Origin: Microbacterium sp. Marseille-Q6648
GTDB taxonomy: Bacteria > Actinomycetota > Actinomycetes > Actinomycetales > Microbacteriaceae
Direction of reading: 5' to 3'
DNA: 64,000 bases
Assembly: GCF_943181415.1 (NCBI RefSeq)
Contig: NZ_CALPBZ010000001.1
Span: 434,001 to 498,000 of the forward strand
Shown here: positions 30,626 through 39,627 of the stretch, piece after piece
Layout of the letters: every line of letters begins with the position of its first letter
How positions within the stretch are numbered: the first letter of the stretch is position 1
Made by a program: the position numbers and the translations under genes
The notes under the pieces: generated by a model
The model's database searches: none
The model's input: only the letters and a program-made list of their open reading frames with translations
What the model was told of the DNA's origin: nothing

Positions 30626-31741
30626 TCAGGACCGTGCGAAGGCCCCGAGCCCCAGCAGCGGCACGACTCGCTCCTCATCGGTGAGCGATCCGTGCTGCCC
30701 GATCATCCGCTGCGCGCCCTTGTCCGCCTCGCGATCGTCGTAGTAGGCGATGCCGGCACGTGCGGCCACCAGCACGTCGCCGATGCGCGCGCGCACGTCA
30801 TCCGCGACGTCGCCGAACAACCCGGCCTCGATCGCCTCGTCTCGCGACAGCACCCAGGATCGATGGGCCTCGGCGTGGCGCCAGCGGGTGAGCACGGCGT
30901 CGGCCTCGGTGTCCGAGGCGTACAGGTGCAGCATCCGCGGTTCGCCGCCGATGTGTCGCACGCCGTCGGTGAGACCGCCCTCGGTCAGCAGGACGTGCCG
31001 ATGCCGCGGCACGTCCACCATGCCGTGGTCGGCTGTGACGACGATGCCGACGCCGCGGGTCGCCGCCGCCTCCAGGTCCCGGGCGGCGGCATCGACCCGC
31101 TCCAGGGCCGCCACCCACTCATCGGACTCCCAGCCTCTGCGGTGCCCGATCGCGTCGAGCTCGGGCGCATAGAGGTAGGTGAGGGAGCCCGGCACCCGCG
31201 ACGCCAGCGCTGCGGCGGCCCGGACGCGCTGGGTGAGATCGTCCTCCCCGTGGAACTCGGCTCCCCCGAGGGTCGCCGCGGTGAAGCCCGTCCCGGCGTA
31301 CTCGCTCTTCGAGACGGCGAAGAAGGGCCGCTCGCCCGCAGACGACGGCGTCGCACGCTGCCAGCCCGGGGGCAGGTGGCCGGCGTCCCATCCGCGCAGC
31401 TGGTTCACGACCTCGTCGGTGGCGGGGACGCGGGCACGGTACCCCACGATGCCGTGCGTCCCGACGGACGCACCGGTCAGCAGACTCGTCAACGCGCTCG
31501 CCGTCGTCGAGGGGAAGACCGTGCGGCAGACCGCGCGGCGTCCCCCCGCCTGCGCGAGGAAGCGGGCGTGACCGCTTCGCGCGGCGAGGTTGCGTGCGCC
31601 GAGTCCGTCGATGACGAAGACCACGGCGCTGGTGGCCGGAGGGAACCACGTCGATCGACCGTCCAGGGCCGCCGTCATCTCTCCGACGACGTCGGTGAGG
31701 CTCCGGGCCCCTGGCGGGTCCGCGGGTAGGCTGAGGGACAT
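30626..31741 (-). CDS. Alkaline phosphatase-superfamily phosphodiesterase
   Basis: Type I phosphodiesterase/nucleotide pyrophosphatase fold, 371 residues. Metal and nucleophile motifs are present: [12 protein letters not shown] near 45, the nucleophilic Thr in [17 protein letters not shown] near 78, [10 protein letters not shown], and [13 protein letters not shown]. The substrate is unknown; related proteins cleave nucleotide or phospholipid diesters. No signal peptide is seen, so it is probably cytoplasmic. It is divergent from parC across 65 bp, and this parC-phosphodiesterase-sepH neighbourhood is common in actinobacteria. Confidence 0.87.
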   Translation of the reverse strand: MSLSLPADPPGARSLTDVVGEMTAALDGRSTWFPPATSAVVFVIDGLGARNLAARSGHARFLAQAGGRRAVCRTVFPSTTASALTSLLTGASVGTHGIVGYRARVPATDEVVNQLRGWDAGHLPPGWQRATPSSAGERPFFAVSKSEYAGTGFTAATLGGAEFHGEDDLTQRVRAAAALASRVPGSLTYLYAPELDAIGHRRGWESDEWVAALERVDAAARDLEAAATRGVGIVVTADHGMVDVPRHRHVLLTEGGLTDGVRHIGGEPRMLHLYASDTEADAVLTRWRHAEAHRSWVLSRDEAIEAGLFGDVADDVRARIGDVLVAARAGIAYYDDREADKGAQRMIGQHGSLTDEERVVPLLGLGAFARS

Positions 31742-31806
31742 CCGGGCCAGTCTCGCACACGACAGATTGCCCCCCGCCGACCGCTGTCTCCCGAGGCCTC
31801 ATCGTC

Positions 31807-34266
31807 ATGCCCGCATCCCGCACCGAATCCGCTCCCGCCGACCACGGCCGCATCGAGGACGTCGACGTCTCGACCGAGATGCAGGGGTCGTTCCTCGAGT
31901 ACGCGTACTCCGTGATCTACTCCCGCGCCCTGCCCGACGCTCGGGACGGACTCAAGCCCGTGCAGCGCCGCATCCTCTTCCAGATGGCGGACATGGGACT
32001 GAGGCCCGACCGGGGGCATGTGAAGTCCGCGCGCGTGGTGGGCGAGGTCATGGGGAAGCTCCACCCGCACGGCGACGCGGCGATCTACGATGCCCTGGTC
32101 CGTCTCGCACAGTCGTTCTCGCTGCGCGTGCCCCTCGTCGACGGCCACGGCAACTTCGGCTCGCTCGACGACGGACCGGCCGCCGCCCGCTACACCGAGG
32201 CGCGCCTGGCGCCGCCGGCGCTGGCGCTCACCGAGAACCTCGACGAGGACGTCGTCGACTTCATCCCGAACTACGACGGGCAGTTCCAGCAGCCCGAGGT
32301 CCTTCCCGCCGCCTTCCCCAACCTCCTCGTCAACGGCGCGACCGGCATCGCGGTCGGCATGGCCACCAACATGGCCCCGCACAACCTCATCGAGGTCGTC
32401 GCCGCAGCGATCCACCTTCTCGACAATCCCGACGCCACGGTCGAGGAGCTCATGGAGTTCGTCCCCGGCCCCGATCTCCCCTCGGGGGGGATCATCGTGG
32501 GACTCGACGGGATCAAGGACGCCTACGCAACGGGGCGCGGGACGTTCCGCACGAGGGCCAAGGTGTCCATCGAATCGCTGGGGCCGCGCCGAACCGGTCT
32601 GGTGGTGACGGAGCTCCCCTATCTCGTCGGCCCCGAGCGGATCATCGAGAAGATCAAGGATGCCGTCAACGCGAAGAAGCTGCAGGGCATCGCGGATGTC
32701 GTCGATCTGACCGACCGTCACAAGGGCCTTCGTCTGGTCATCGGCATCAAGACCGGATTCGATCCGCAGGCCGTGCTCGAGCAGCTCTACCGGCTCACAC
32801 CGCTGGAGGATTCGTTCGGCATCAACAATGTCGCGCTGGTGGGCGGTCAACCGCAGGCGCTCGGCCTGCGGGAGATGCTGCGGGTGTACCTCGAGCATCG
32901 CATCGAGGTCGTGACGCGGCGCAGTCGCTATCGTCTCGCGCGACGGCAGGAGCGACTGCACCTGGTCGAGGGGCTGCTCATCGCGATCCTCGACATCGAC
33001 GAGGTCATCCAGGTGATCCGCGCCTCCGACGACGGCGAGCAGGCACGCGGGCGGCTGATGGAGGTCTTCGACCTCTCGCAGCCTCAGGCCGAATACATCC
33101 TCGAGCTGCGGCTCCGCCGCCTCACCCGCTTCTCGCGCATCGAGCTCGAGGCCGAACGCGACGAGCTGAAGACCGAGATCGCGCACCTCGAGGAGCTTCT
33201 CGCCAGCGACGTCCTGCTGCGCGCCCAGGTCGCGCGCGAGCTGGACGCCGCAGCCGAGACCTTCGGCACGCCGCGGCGGACGCTCCTCCTCAACGGCGGA
33301 GTCGCGACGTCCCGGGCGAGCCGGTCGCGGCAGCCGGCCGACCTGCAGATCGCCGATGCACCGTGCCGGGTGTTCCTGTCGGCCACGGGACGGATGGTCC
33401 GCGCGGATCTCGCGGCCGAGGACGGCACCGGGGGGATCGTGCCCCCCACCCGTCGGTCCAAGCACGACGCCGTGCGGTCGGCGGTCGACACCACCACGCG
33501 CGGGGACGCCGGGGCCATCACGAGCACGGGTCGCCTGGTGCGCTTCTCACCGGTCGATCTGCCGTCGGTTCCCGGCAACTCGGTGCAGTTGGCCGCGGGG
33601 ACGCGTGCCGAGCACTACCTGACCCTGGGCGCGGATGAGCACGTCGTCGCTCTCGTGCCGCTGGAAGAGAAGCCGGTGCTCGCGGTCGGCACGGCGCAGG
33701 GTGTCGTCAAGCGCGTCGCGGCCACGGAGATCTCGACCAAAGCGGACGTCGAGATCATCGCGCTGAAGCCGGGCGACCGGGTCGTCGGCGCCGCGCCTGC
33801 GCCGGACGGTGCCGAGCTGATCTTCGTGACCACCGACGCCCAGCTGCTCCGGTTCGACGCCGCGTCCGTGCGGCCGCAGGGACGCACCGCTGCCGGCATG
33901 GCCGGCGTGCGCGTCGCCGCGGGCCAGCACGCCGTCTACTTCGGCTCGGTCCCCGCGGACGCGCACGAAGCCGTCGTGGTCACCATCGCAGCGTCCTCCA
34001 CGGCGATCGCGGGAACGGATGCCGGATCGGCGAAGGTGTCGGACCTGGCGGAGTTCCCTCCCAAGGGCCGGGCCACCGGCGGCGTCCGCGCCCAGCGCTT
34101 CCTGCGGGGCGAGGACGTGATCGCGCTCGCGTGGGTCGGGGTGGAGCCGCGCGCGACCGGCGCCGACGGCTCGCCCCGAACGCTGCCCTCGGTCAAGGGC
34201 AGGCGCGACGCCAGCGGCACCCCGCTGGATGCCGTCGTGGGTGCCCTGGGCACGGTCGTCCGCTGA
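31807..34266 (+). CDS. parC: DNA topoisomerase IV subunit A
   Basis: Breakage-reunion subunit of a type IIA topoisomerase. The 819 residues include the catalytic Tyr129 in AARYTEARL, the quinolone-determining segment [14 protein letters not shown] (84-97), and a C-terminal beta-pinwheel from about 500. No GyrA box is evident, and it pairs with a separate parE rather than a gyrB, so decatenation is the likely role. Residue 91, which corresponds to E. coli GyrA Ser83, is Ala. The gene converges on parE with 36 bp between. Confidence 0.9.
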   Translation: MPASRTESAPADHGRIEDVDVSTEMQGSFLEYAYSVIYSRALPDARDGLKPVQRRILFQMADMGLRPDRGHVKSARVVGEVMGKLHPHGDAAIYDALVRLAQSFSLRVPLVDGHGNFGSLDDGPAAARYTEARLAPPALALTENLDEDVVDFIPNYDGQFQQPEVLPAAFPNLLVNGATGIAVGMATNMAPHNLIEVVAAAIHLLDNPDATVEELMEFVPGPDLPSGGIIVGLDGIKDAYATGRGTFRTRAKVSIESLGPRRTGLVVTELPYLVGPERIIEKIKDAVNAKKLQGIADVVDLTDRHKGLRLVIGIKTGFDPQAVLEQLYRLTPLEDSFGINNVALVGGQPQALGLREMLRVYLEHRIEVVTRRSRYRLARRQERLHLVEGLLIAILDIDEVIQVIRASDDGEQARGRLMEVFDLSQPQAEYILELRLRRLTRFSRIELEAERDELKTEIAHLEELLASDVLLRAQVARELDAAAETFGTPRRTLLLNGGVATSRASRSRQPADLQIADAPCRVFLSATGRMVRADLAAEDGTGGIVPPTRRSKHDAVRSAVDTTTRGDAGAITSTGRLVRFSPVDLPSVPGNSVQLAAGTRAEHYLTLGADEHVVALVPLEEKPVLAVGTAQGVVKRVAATEISTKADVEIIALKPGDRVVGAAPAPDGAELIFVTTDAQLLRFDAASVRPQGRTAAGMAGVRVAAGQHAVYFGSVPADAHEAVVVTIAASSTAIAGTDAGSAKVSDLAEFPPKGRATGGVRAQRFLRGEDVIALAWVGVEPRATGADGSPRTLPSVKGRRDASGTPLDAVVGALGTVVR

Positions 34267-34302
34267 CGGGAGGACGGCGCCTCGCCGCTGCGCCCGACGA
34301 CG

Positions 34303-36372
34303 TCAGACGTCGATGCGCTCGCGTGCGAGACGATCGGACGCGTCGATGATGAACTCCCGCCGGGGAGCGACGTCGTTCCCCATCAGGAGTTCGAAGACAC
34401 CGGTCGCGGCTTCGGCGTCGGCGACCCGGACCCGGCGGAGGGTCCGGCCGGCGCGGTCCATCGTCGTGGTCGCCAGCTGCTCGGCATCCATCTCGCCCAG
34501 GCCCTTGTAGCGCTGGATGGGCTCGTGCCAGCGCCGACCGGACTTGGTCAGCTTGGCCAGGAGCGCGTGGAGCTGGGCCTCGTTGTACGTGTACACCGTC
34601 TCGTTCGGCTTCGAACCGGGGTTCTGGATGATGACCCGGTGCAGCGGCGGCACCGCGGCGAAGACGCGTCCGTCTTCGATGAGCGGACGCATGTACCGGA
34701 AGAAGAGGGTGAGCAGCAGCGTGCGGATGTGGGCGCCGTCGACGTCGGCGTCGCTCATCAGGATGACCTTGCCATAGCGGGCCGCGCCGAGGTCGAACGA
34801 GCGACCCGATCCGGCGCCGATCACCTGGATGATGGAGGCGCACTCGGCGTTGGAGAGCATGTCGCTCACCGAGGCCTTCTGCACGTTGAGGATCTTCCCC
34901 CGAATGGGCAGCAGCGCCTGGTACTCGCTGTTGCGCGCGAGCTTGGCGGTGCCCAGTGCCGAGTCACCCTCGACGATGAACAGCTCGGATTCCCCCACGT
35001 CGTTCGAGCGGCAGTCCACGAGCTTGGCGGGCAGGGACGAAGACTCCAGCGCGTTCTTGCGACGCTGGGTCTCTTTGTGAGCGCGTGCCGAGATGCGCGA
35101 CTTCATCTCCGCGACGACCTTGTCCAGGAGCTGGGCGGCCTGGGACTTGTCGTCCCGCTTGGTCGAGGTCAGCCGCGCGGTCAGCTCCCGGGTGACGACG
35201 TTGGCGACGATCTGGCGCACCGCGGGGGTGCCGAGCACCTCTTTCGTCTGGCCCTCGAACTGAGGTTCGGGGACCCGCACCGTCAGCACCACCGTCAGTC
35301 CGGCGAGGATGTCGTCCTTCTCGAGCTTGTCGTTGCCCACCTTGAGTCGTCGCGAGTTCTGCTCCACCTGGGATCGGAGCACCTTCATCAGAGCCTGTTC
35401 GAACCCCTGCTGATGCGTGCCGCCCTTGGGCGTGGCGATGATGTTGACGAAGGAGCGGCTGACGGTGTCGTATCCCGTCCCCCACCGCACGGCGATGTCG
35501 ACGTGGCACTCGCGCTCCAGGTCGGTCGGCACCATGGCGCCGGTCGGCTGCAGCACGGGAACGGTCTCGGTGAAGGTGCCCGAGCCGCTGAGCCGCCAGG
35601 TGTCCGTCACGGGTGCGTCGGGGGCGAGGAACTCCGCGAACTCCGAGATTCCGCCCTCGTACCGGTAGCTCGTCTCGACGGGCTCGTCGGTCCGCTCGTC
35701 GCGGATGACGATCTCGAGCCCGGGGACGAGGAAAGCGGTCTGGCGGGCACGCTGCTCGAGCTCCTGCAGATGGAACGCGGCATCCTTGGTGAAGATCTGG
35801 CGGTCCGCCCAGTACCGGATGCGCGTCCCGGTCGCGCCCCGCGGAGCCTTGCCGGCTATGCGGAGCTCACTGCTGCGCTCGAACGGACGGAAGGTCGAGT
35901 CCGGTGTCGGTCCTTCGAAGATCCCGGGCTCACCGCGGTGGAAGGACATCGCCCAGGTCTTGCCGCCGCGGTCCACCTCGACGTCGAGTCGCTCCGACAG
36001 GGCGTTGACGACCGACGCGCCGACCCCGTGCAATCCGCCCGATGCGGCGTACGATCCGCCCCCGAACTTGCCACCGGCGTGGAGCTTCGTGAAGACGACC
36101 TCGACCCCGGACAGTCCGGTGCGCGGTTCGATGTCGACGGGGATGCCGCGTGCACGGTCGCGCACCTCGACGCTGCCGTCGGGGTGCAGAACGATGTCGA
36201 TGCGGTCGCCGTGGCCGCCAAGGGCCTCGTCCACCGAGTTGTCGATGATCTCCCACAGGCAGTGCATGAGCCCGCGGGAGTCGGTGGAACCGATGTACAT
36301 CCCGGGACGCTTGCGGACCGCCTCCAGTCCCTCGAGCACCTGGAGGTGGTGGGCGGAGTATTCGACGGTCAC
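34303..36372 (-). CDS. parE: DNA topoisomerase IV subunit B
   Basis: ATPase subunit partnering ParC. GTG at 36372 (VTVEYSAHHLQVLEG) is preferred to a TTG three codons earlier because homologues begin with this sequence; a GAGG precedes it closely. The 689 residues show the GHKL ATP site (EIIDNSVDEALGGH, GIPVDIEP, GLHGVGASVVNALS), the transducer Lys region, and TOPRIM motifs EGDSALGTAK and SDADVDGAHIRTLLLTLFFR. The absence of the long GyrB-type insertions fits ParE. Confidence 0.92.
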   Translation of the reverse strand: MTVEYSAHHLQVLEGLEAVRKRPGMYIGSTDSRGLMHCLWEIIDNSVDEALGGHGDRIDIVLHPDGSVEVRDRARGIPVDIEPRTGLSGVEVVFTKLHAGGKFGGGSYAASGGLHGVGASVVNALSERLDVEVDRGGKTWAMSFHRGEPGIFEGPTPDSTFRPFERSSELRIAGKAPRGATGTRIRYWADRQIFTKDAAFHLQELEQRARQTAFLVPGLEIVIRDERTDEPVETSYRYEGGISEFAEFLAPDAPVTDTWRLSGSGTFTETVPVLQPTGAMVPTDLERECHVDIAVRWGTGYDTVSRSFVNIIATPKGGTHQQGFEQALMKVLRSQVEQNSRRLKVGNDKLEKDDILAGLTVVLTVRVPEPQFEGQTKEVLGTPAVRQIVANVVTRELTARLTSTKRDDKSQAAQLLDKVVAEMKSRISARAHKETQRRKNALESSSLPAKLVDCRSNDVGESELFIVEGDSALGTAKLARNSEYQALLPIRGKILNVQKASVSDMLSNAECASIIQVIGAGSGRSFDLGAARYGKVILMSDADVDGAHIRTLLLTLFFRYMRPLIEDGRVFAAVPPLHRVIIQNPGSKPNETVYTYNEAQLHALLAKLTKSGRRWHEPIQRYKGLGEMDAEQLATTTMDRAGRTLRRVRVADAEAATGVFELLMGNDVAPRREFIIDASDRLARERIDV

Positions 36373-36546
36373 AATCCTCAAGCGTATCCGCGCACGCCAT
36401 GGGACCCCCGCACGAACACGGCGCTCGAGGGCCGTCGTACGCGGTCAGCGAACTGTGACCCGATCGCGGCATTCTCGAAACAAACGCGTGGTTGTATGTC
36501 ATGAATCAGCACGACCCGAGCGATTCGCGACCGAGGAGGCACCGAG

Positions 36547-36771
36547 ATGAACACGCTATCGACACCCACCGAGCCCGCCGCCGTCCTCGAGTACCGTCTG
36601 AACGCCGCGGATCGGTGCGACTCCTGCGGCGCACAGGCCTACATCGCCGCCGAGGTCAACGGCAGCGAACTGCTCTTCTGCGCTCATCACGGCCGCAAGT
36701 ACGAAGAAAAGCTGCGTACCATCGCGACTTCCTGGCACGACGAGACGTCTCGCCTGCACGACGCCGACTGA
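36547..36771 (+). CDS. DUF7455 small zinc-finger-like protein
   Basis: The 74-residue protein has a Cys pair CDSCGAQAY (24-32) and a second FCAHHGRKYEEKL, suggesting one zinc site made of three Cys and a His. The family is actinobacterial and of unknown function. AGGAGG nine bases upstream supports the start. It converges with the racemase-like gene. The 174-bp gap 36373-36546 upstream shows no ORF. Confidence 0.85.
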   Translation: MNTLSTPTEPAAVLEYRLNAADRCDSCGAQAYIAAEVNGSELLFCAHHGRKYEEKLRTIATSWHDETSRLHDAD

Positions 36772-36794
36772 GCACACCGGGGCTTCGGCTCCGA

Positions 36795-37844
36795 TCAGGC
36801 GCGTCCTTCGACGTAGCGCCGCGGCAGATCCGGCGACACTCTCGTGACGATCTCCTCGCCGATCGTGTCGATGAGTTCGGCCAGACCGGTCGCTGTGGGC
36901 TCTCCGCGCGTGCCCGGGCCGTAGATCACGACGGTGTCGCCGATGGCGGCGCCCGGCCACGCGGCCACCGCACTCTCGGTGTGGCCCACCCGCAGGAGTG
37001 CCCGCGGACCGGCCGGCGTTCCGACCGATGTGCGGCCCGCAAGTGTCGAGAACAGCCCGTCGAACGCCCCTGTGTCCACCACGACCTCGTCGCGTGCGAT
37101 GGCGGTGACGGTTGCGATAAGACGAGCGATCGGGACAAGCCCCAGGTCGGCGCCCGATGGCCCTCCCGCCGGTGCCACACCGTAGGCGTACGCCCCCACG
37201 CGCACGAGGTCGTAGCGGAAGGCGCGGCGCGCGAAGGATGCCGCACTGGCGGCGAGATGGTGGATGCTCGGCCCGAGCCCGGCCTCGACCGCCTCGCGCC
37301 GAGCGAGATCGAAGACGGCGCGGGCGGCATCGTCGTCGGCGTCGGACGCCTCGGCGATGTGGCTCCAGATGCCGACGACCCGAGCGGTGCCGTCGAGTTC
37401 GAGCTGCCTGGCTTGGCGCACGGCGGCAGGCCAGTCCTCGGGCCGGAAGCCGTTGCGGTGAAGGCCGGTGTCGATCTTGAGGTGAACGCGGGCGGAACGC
37501 TCGGCGCCGACCCGCGCGACGTCCTCCAGGACCTCACGGTCCCCGATCCCGAGATCCAGATGGAGGTCGACGGCCGCTGCGACCTCATCCACGGAGGGAA
37601 ACGTCCACACGAAGATCCGCACCCGACCGCCGACGGCTGCGCGGACGGCGCGGGCGGTCTCGATGTCGTAGGCGCCGATCCATCGGATGCCTGCGGCGAC
37701 GGCGCGTCGCACGAGCGGTACGGCTCCGTGGCCGTAGGCGTCGTCCTTGACGACCAGCATCGGCTCCGCCGGCGACACGCGCGCCTGAACTGCTGCGATG
37801 TTCGCGTCGAAGGCGGCGAGGTCGATCTCGAGGGCGGCGGTCAC
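36795..37844 (-). CDS. Alanine racemase-like protein with intact PLP barrel but degenerate C-terminal domain
   Basis: The 349-residue protein from GTG at 37844 aligns with alanine racemases through the PLP TIM barrel. The PLP Lys is Lys33 in VVKDDAYGHG, the HLKIDTGLHRNGF motif carries the conserved Arg, and YDLVRVGAYAYGV carries the Arg facing the pyridine nitrogen. The C-terminal domain is abnormal: the SYG motif with the second catalytic base (Tyr265 in Geobacillus Alr) is missing, GYADG is replaced by GAFDG, and the MD motif of the active-site entrance is lost. The start overlaps the stop of the next racemase-like gene by four bases (GTGA). On its own it should not be a normal racemase. 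It may act with its neighbour, or be a PLP carrier or amino-acid-binding protein. Confidence 0.85.
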   Translation of the reverse strand: MTAALEIDLAAFDANIAAVQARVSPAEPMLVVKDDAYGHGAVPLVRRAVAAGIRWIGAYDIETARAVRAAVGGRVRIFVWTFPSVDEVAAAVDLHLDLGIGDREVLEDVARVGAERSARVHLKIDTGLHRNGFRPEDWPAAVRQARQLELDGTARVVGIWSHIAEASDADDDAARAVFDLARREAVEAGLGPSIHHLAASAASFARRAFRYDLVRVGAYAYGVAPAGGPSGADLGLVPIARLIATVTAIARDEVVVDTGAFDGLFSTLAGRTSVGTPAGPRALLRVGHTESAVAAWPGAAIGDTVVIYGPGTRGEPTATGLAELIDTIGEEIVTRVSPDLPRRYVEGRA

Positions 37845-38524
37845 GGATCGCTCCTCGGCACGCCCGGTGCGCGGCCGGCGAGTCGGCCGACGGTGGCGAC
37901 GATCTCCGCCGCGCTCGCACCCGTGTGGGCGGCCCACTCCGCGACCGGGGGGTGCCCTTCGGCGGGGTCGCCGAAGTACCAGACCACGTCCCCTCGGCGA
38001 ACGTCGGCGTCACCGATCTCGACGACGCACACATCCATCGCGACACGTCCGAGGACCGGACACCGCGCGTCGCCGATGGTCACCGCTATGCGGCCGCCGA
38101 GGCCCCTGACGACTCCGTCGGCGTAACCGCCCGACACCAGAGCGATGCGGGTGTCCCGTGTCGCTCGATACCGGTATCCGTAGGACACGCCCTCCCCCGC
38201 CTTCAGCTCCTTGCTGCTGATCACCCCGCCGTTCAGGCGCATGACGGGGACTCCCGGGCCGTCGAGACCATAGAGTTGCTCGCCCGGAACCGTCGGCCCG
38301 GCCGAGGTGACGATGCGATCCGCAGGGAAACCCGCGTCGATCACGCTCGCGGCGGCGTGGGGGTCGACCAGAGCCGTCGCCGAGGTCTCGGCGCGCACGG
38401 CTTCGGCCACGACGCGCAGCCCGTGACCCCAGGCGTCCGCCCGCAGATCGAGGACGCTCCCCTGGTCGGATCCGGAGAGATTCGCACGCAGCGCGGCCTG
38501 CGACACGCTGACGCGGACGCTCAT
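37841..38524 (-). CDS. Truncated alanine racemase-like protein with intact C-terminal domain
   Basis: At 227 residues this is much shorter than the usual 360-380. The N-terminal part keeps a barrel remnant, VLDLRADAWGHG, in which the PLP Lys is replaced by Arg28, and most middle strands of the barrel are absent. The C-terminal domain is complete: MRLNGGVISSKELKAGEGVSYGYRYRA with Tyr115 matching the second catalytic base, GGYADG (132-137), and GRVAMDVCVVEIGD with the MD motif (163-164). The frame is open and the ends overlap both neighbours (TGATG upstream, GTGA downstream), which argues against a decaying pseudogene. It supplies exactly the parts missing from the adjacent protein. A heterodimer is inferred. 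Confidence 0.85.
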   Translation of the reverse strand: MSVRVSVSQAALRANLSGSDQGSVLDLRADAWGHGLRVVAEAVRAETSATALVDPHAAASVIDAGFPADRIVTSAGPTVPGEQLYGLDGPGVPVMRLNGGVISSKELKAGEGVSYGYRYRATRDTRIALVSGGYADGVVRGLGGRIAVTIGDARCPVLGRVAMDVCVVEIGDADVRRGDVVWYFGDPAEGHPPVAEWAAHTGASAAEIVATVGRLAGRAPGVPRSDP

Positions 38525-39549
38525 CAGCGGAGGGCGTCTCCCATGACGCGCTCATGGCGCGGGCGCGTGCCCTCACGGATGCCGGTCGCGCTCACGCGCG
38601 TCTCGTAGAGTCCGGGGATCCAGTTGCCTTCGATCAGAACCGGGCCGTCGGGCCCCACCGCCACGTCCCAGCCGATGTACGGAACCTGGGGGATGCGCCG
38701 CGCGGCACGATCGACCAGCGCGATCACCTCGTCCCACAACGGCACCTGGAAGTCCACGATCGACGCGTGCGAATCCGGGTGCTCGAGATAGCGGCTCTTG
38801 TGCTTGCCGGTGTGTCCCGGCCCCACCGAGTGCCCGGCGTCGTCCAGCATCGTGAAGAAGCCGCCCCAGGTGAACTGATCGCTCACCGCGCCGCGGCCGA
38901 ACTTCTGCACCATGACCAGCGGGTGCACCTTCTCACCGTCGAAGTACGTGGTGATACGGGTGGTGTTGACTGTCCCGGCGCAGTAGGACGACAGGTAGGG
39001 GTGCTGAGCGATCGGCTGCTCGACGAGGATCTGGCCCTTCTCGATGAGCTCGCTGCGGAAGGCATCCCAGTCGTCGACCTCGGCCGTGTCGTAACGGAAC
39101 ACGCCCTTCCCCTCGCGACTGACCGGCACCTTCGCGATGATCACGGGATGCCGGCGGGCGAATTCCTGGAGGGCAGCCGCGTCGGCGTCGTCGACCTGCA
39201 TCCACTCGCGGCCGAGGAACTCCCCGAACGCGCGGTTGAAGTTCAGCTTGTCCTCGAGCGTCTTCGCGACCTCGCGGTCGTTGACCGCGGTAGCCAGGTG
39301 ATGCTGCACGAGAGAGGTCATGAAGGTTCGCCGCTCTTTGCGGGTCAGCAGCGCGAAATCCGCTTCGTAGTAGTCGATGTAGGCGGTGTCGCGGAAGGCG
39401 GCGGACCACAGCATGTCGACGAAGACCGGCACCGCCCACTTGCCCGTCTCGTCCGAGATCTGGCGGGCGAAACCCCACACCCGGGCGGGACGGAAGGCCG
39501 TGGCGCGCTTCAGGAAATAGCCGGCGCGCGCTTTCAGAGAGATGCCCAT
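38524..39549 (-). CDS. Sugar-transfer-associated ATP-grasp protein, first copy
   Basis: The 341-residue protein belongs to the ATP-grasp superfamily, closest by pattern to the sugar-transfer-associated group. ATG at 39549 (MGISLKARAGYFLKR) follows a TATAAT box nine bases upstream. The nucleotide-binding segments are HPVIIAKVPVSREGKGVFRY near 130-150 and ILVEQPIAQHP; GTVNTTRITTYF is the family's conserved Asn strand; the metal ligands are in GWDVAVGPDGPVLIEGN near 300. ATP-grasp enzymes form acyl-phosphate intermediates to make amide or ester bonds. The gene leads a three-gene operon with the two racemase-like genes, which suggests it uses an amino-acid product. The substrate is unknown. Confidence 0.85.
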   Translation of the reverse strand: MGISLKARAGYFLKRATAFRPARVWGFARQISDETGKWAVPVFVDMLWSAAFRDTAYIDYYEADFALLTRKERRTFMTSLVQHHLATAVNDREVAKTLEDKLNFNRAFGEFLGREWMQVDDADAAALQEFARRHPVIIAKVPVSREGKGVFRYDTAEVDDWDAFRSELIEKGQILVEQPIAQHPYLSSYCAGTVNTTRITTYFDGEKVHPLVMVQKFGRGAVSDQFTWGGFFTMLDDAGHSVGPGHTGKHKSRYLEHPDSHASIVDFQVPLWDEVIALVDRAARRIPQVPYIGWDVAVGPDGPVLIEGNWIPGLYETRVSATGIREGTRPRHERVMGDALR

Positions 39550-39558
39550 AGACGACCG

Positions 39559-39564
39559 ATTATA
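39559..39564 (-). promoter_or_regulatory. Consensus TATAAT -10 box for the ATP-grasp/racemase operon
   Basis: A perfect TATAAT on the minus strand, nine bases before the ATG at 39549, implies a 5' leader of only a few bases. No good -35 is seen at 17 bp. It shares a 78-bp gap with the divergent promoter of the second ATP-grasp gene. Confidence 0.55.
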
Positions 39565-39615
39565 CGAGGACGAGCTGTCCCACCCCGGCGCCCGCACACG
39601 CGGAAGCCCCTGTGT

Positions 39616-39621
39616 TAGCGT
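39616..39621 (+). promoter_or_regulatory. -10 box of probable leaderless promoter for the second ATP-grasp gene
   Basis: TAGCGT followed by six bases and the GTG at 39628, without a ribosome binding site. Confidence 0.5.
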
Positions 39622-39627
39622 GAAGCC

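Noticed and set aside
37841-38524. Truncated racemase-like gene as a pseudogene
   Set aside because: The frame is intact, both ends overlap neighbours in translational-coupling junctions, and the C-terminal active-site residues are all kept, which a decaying gene would not be expected to preserve.
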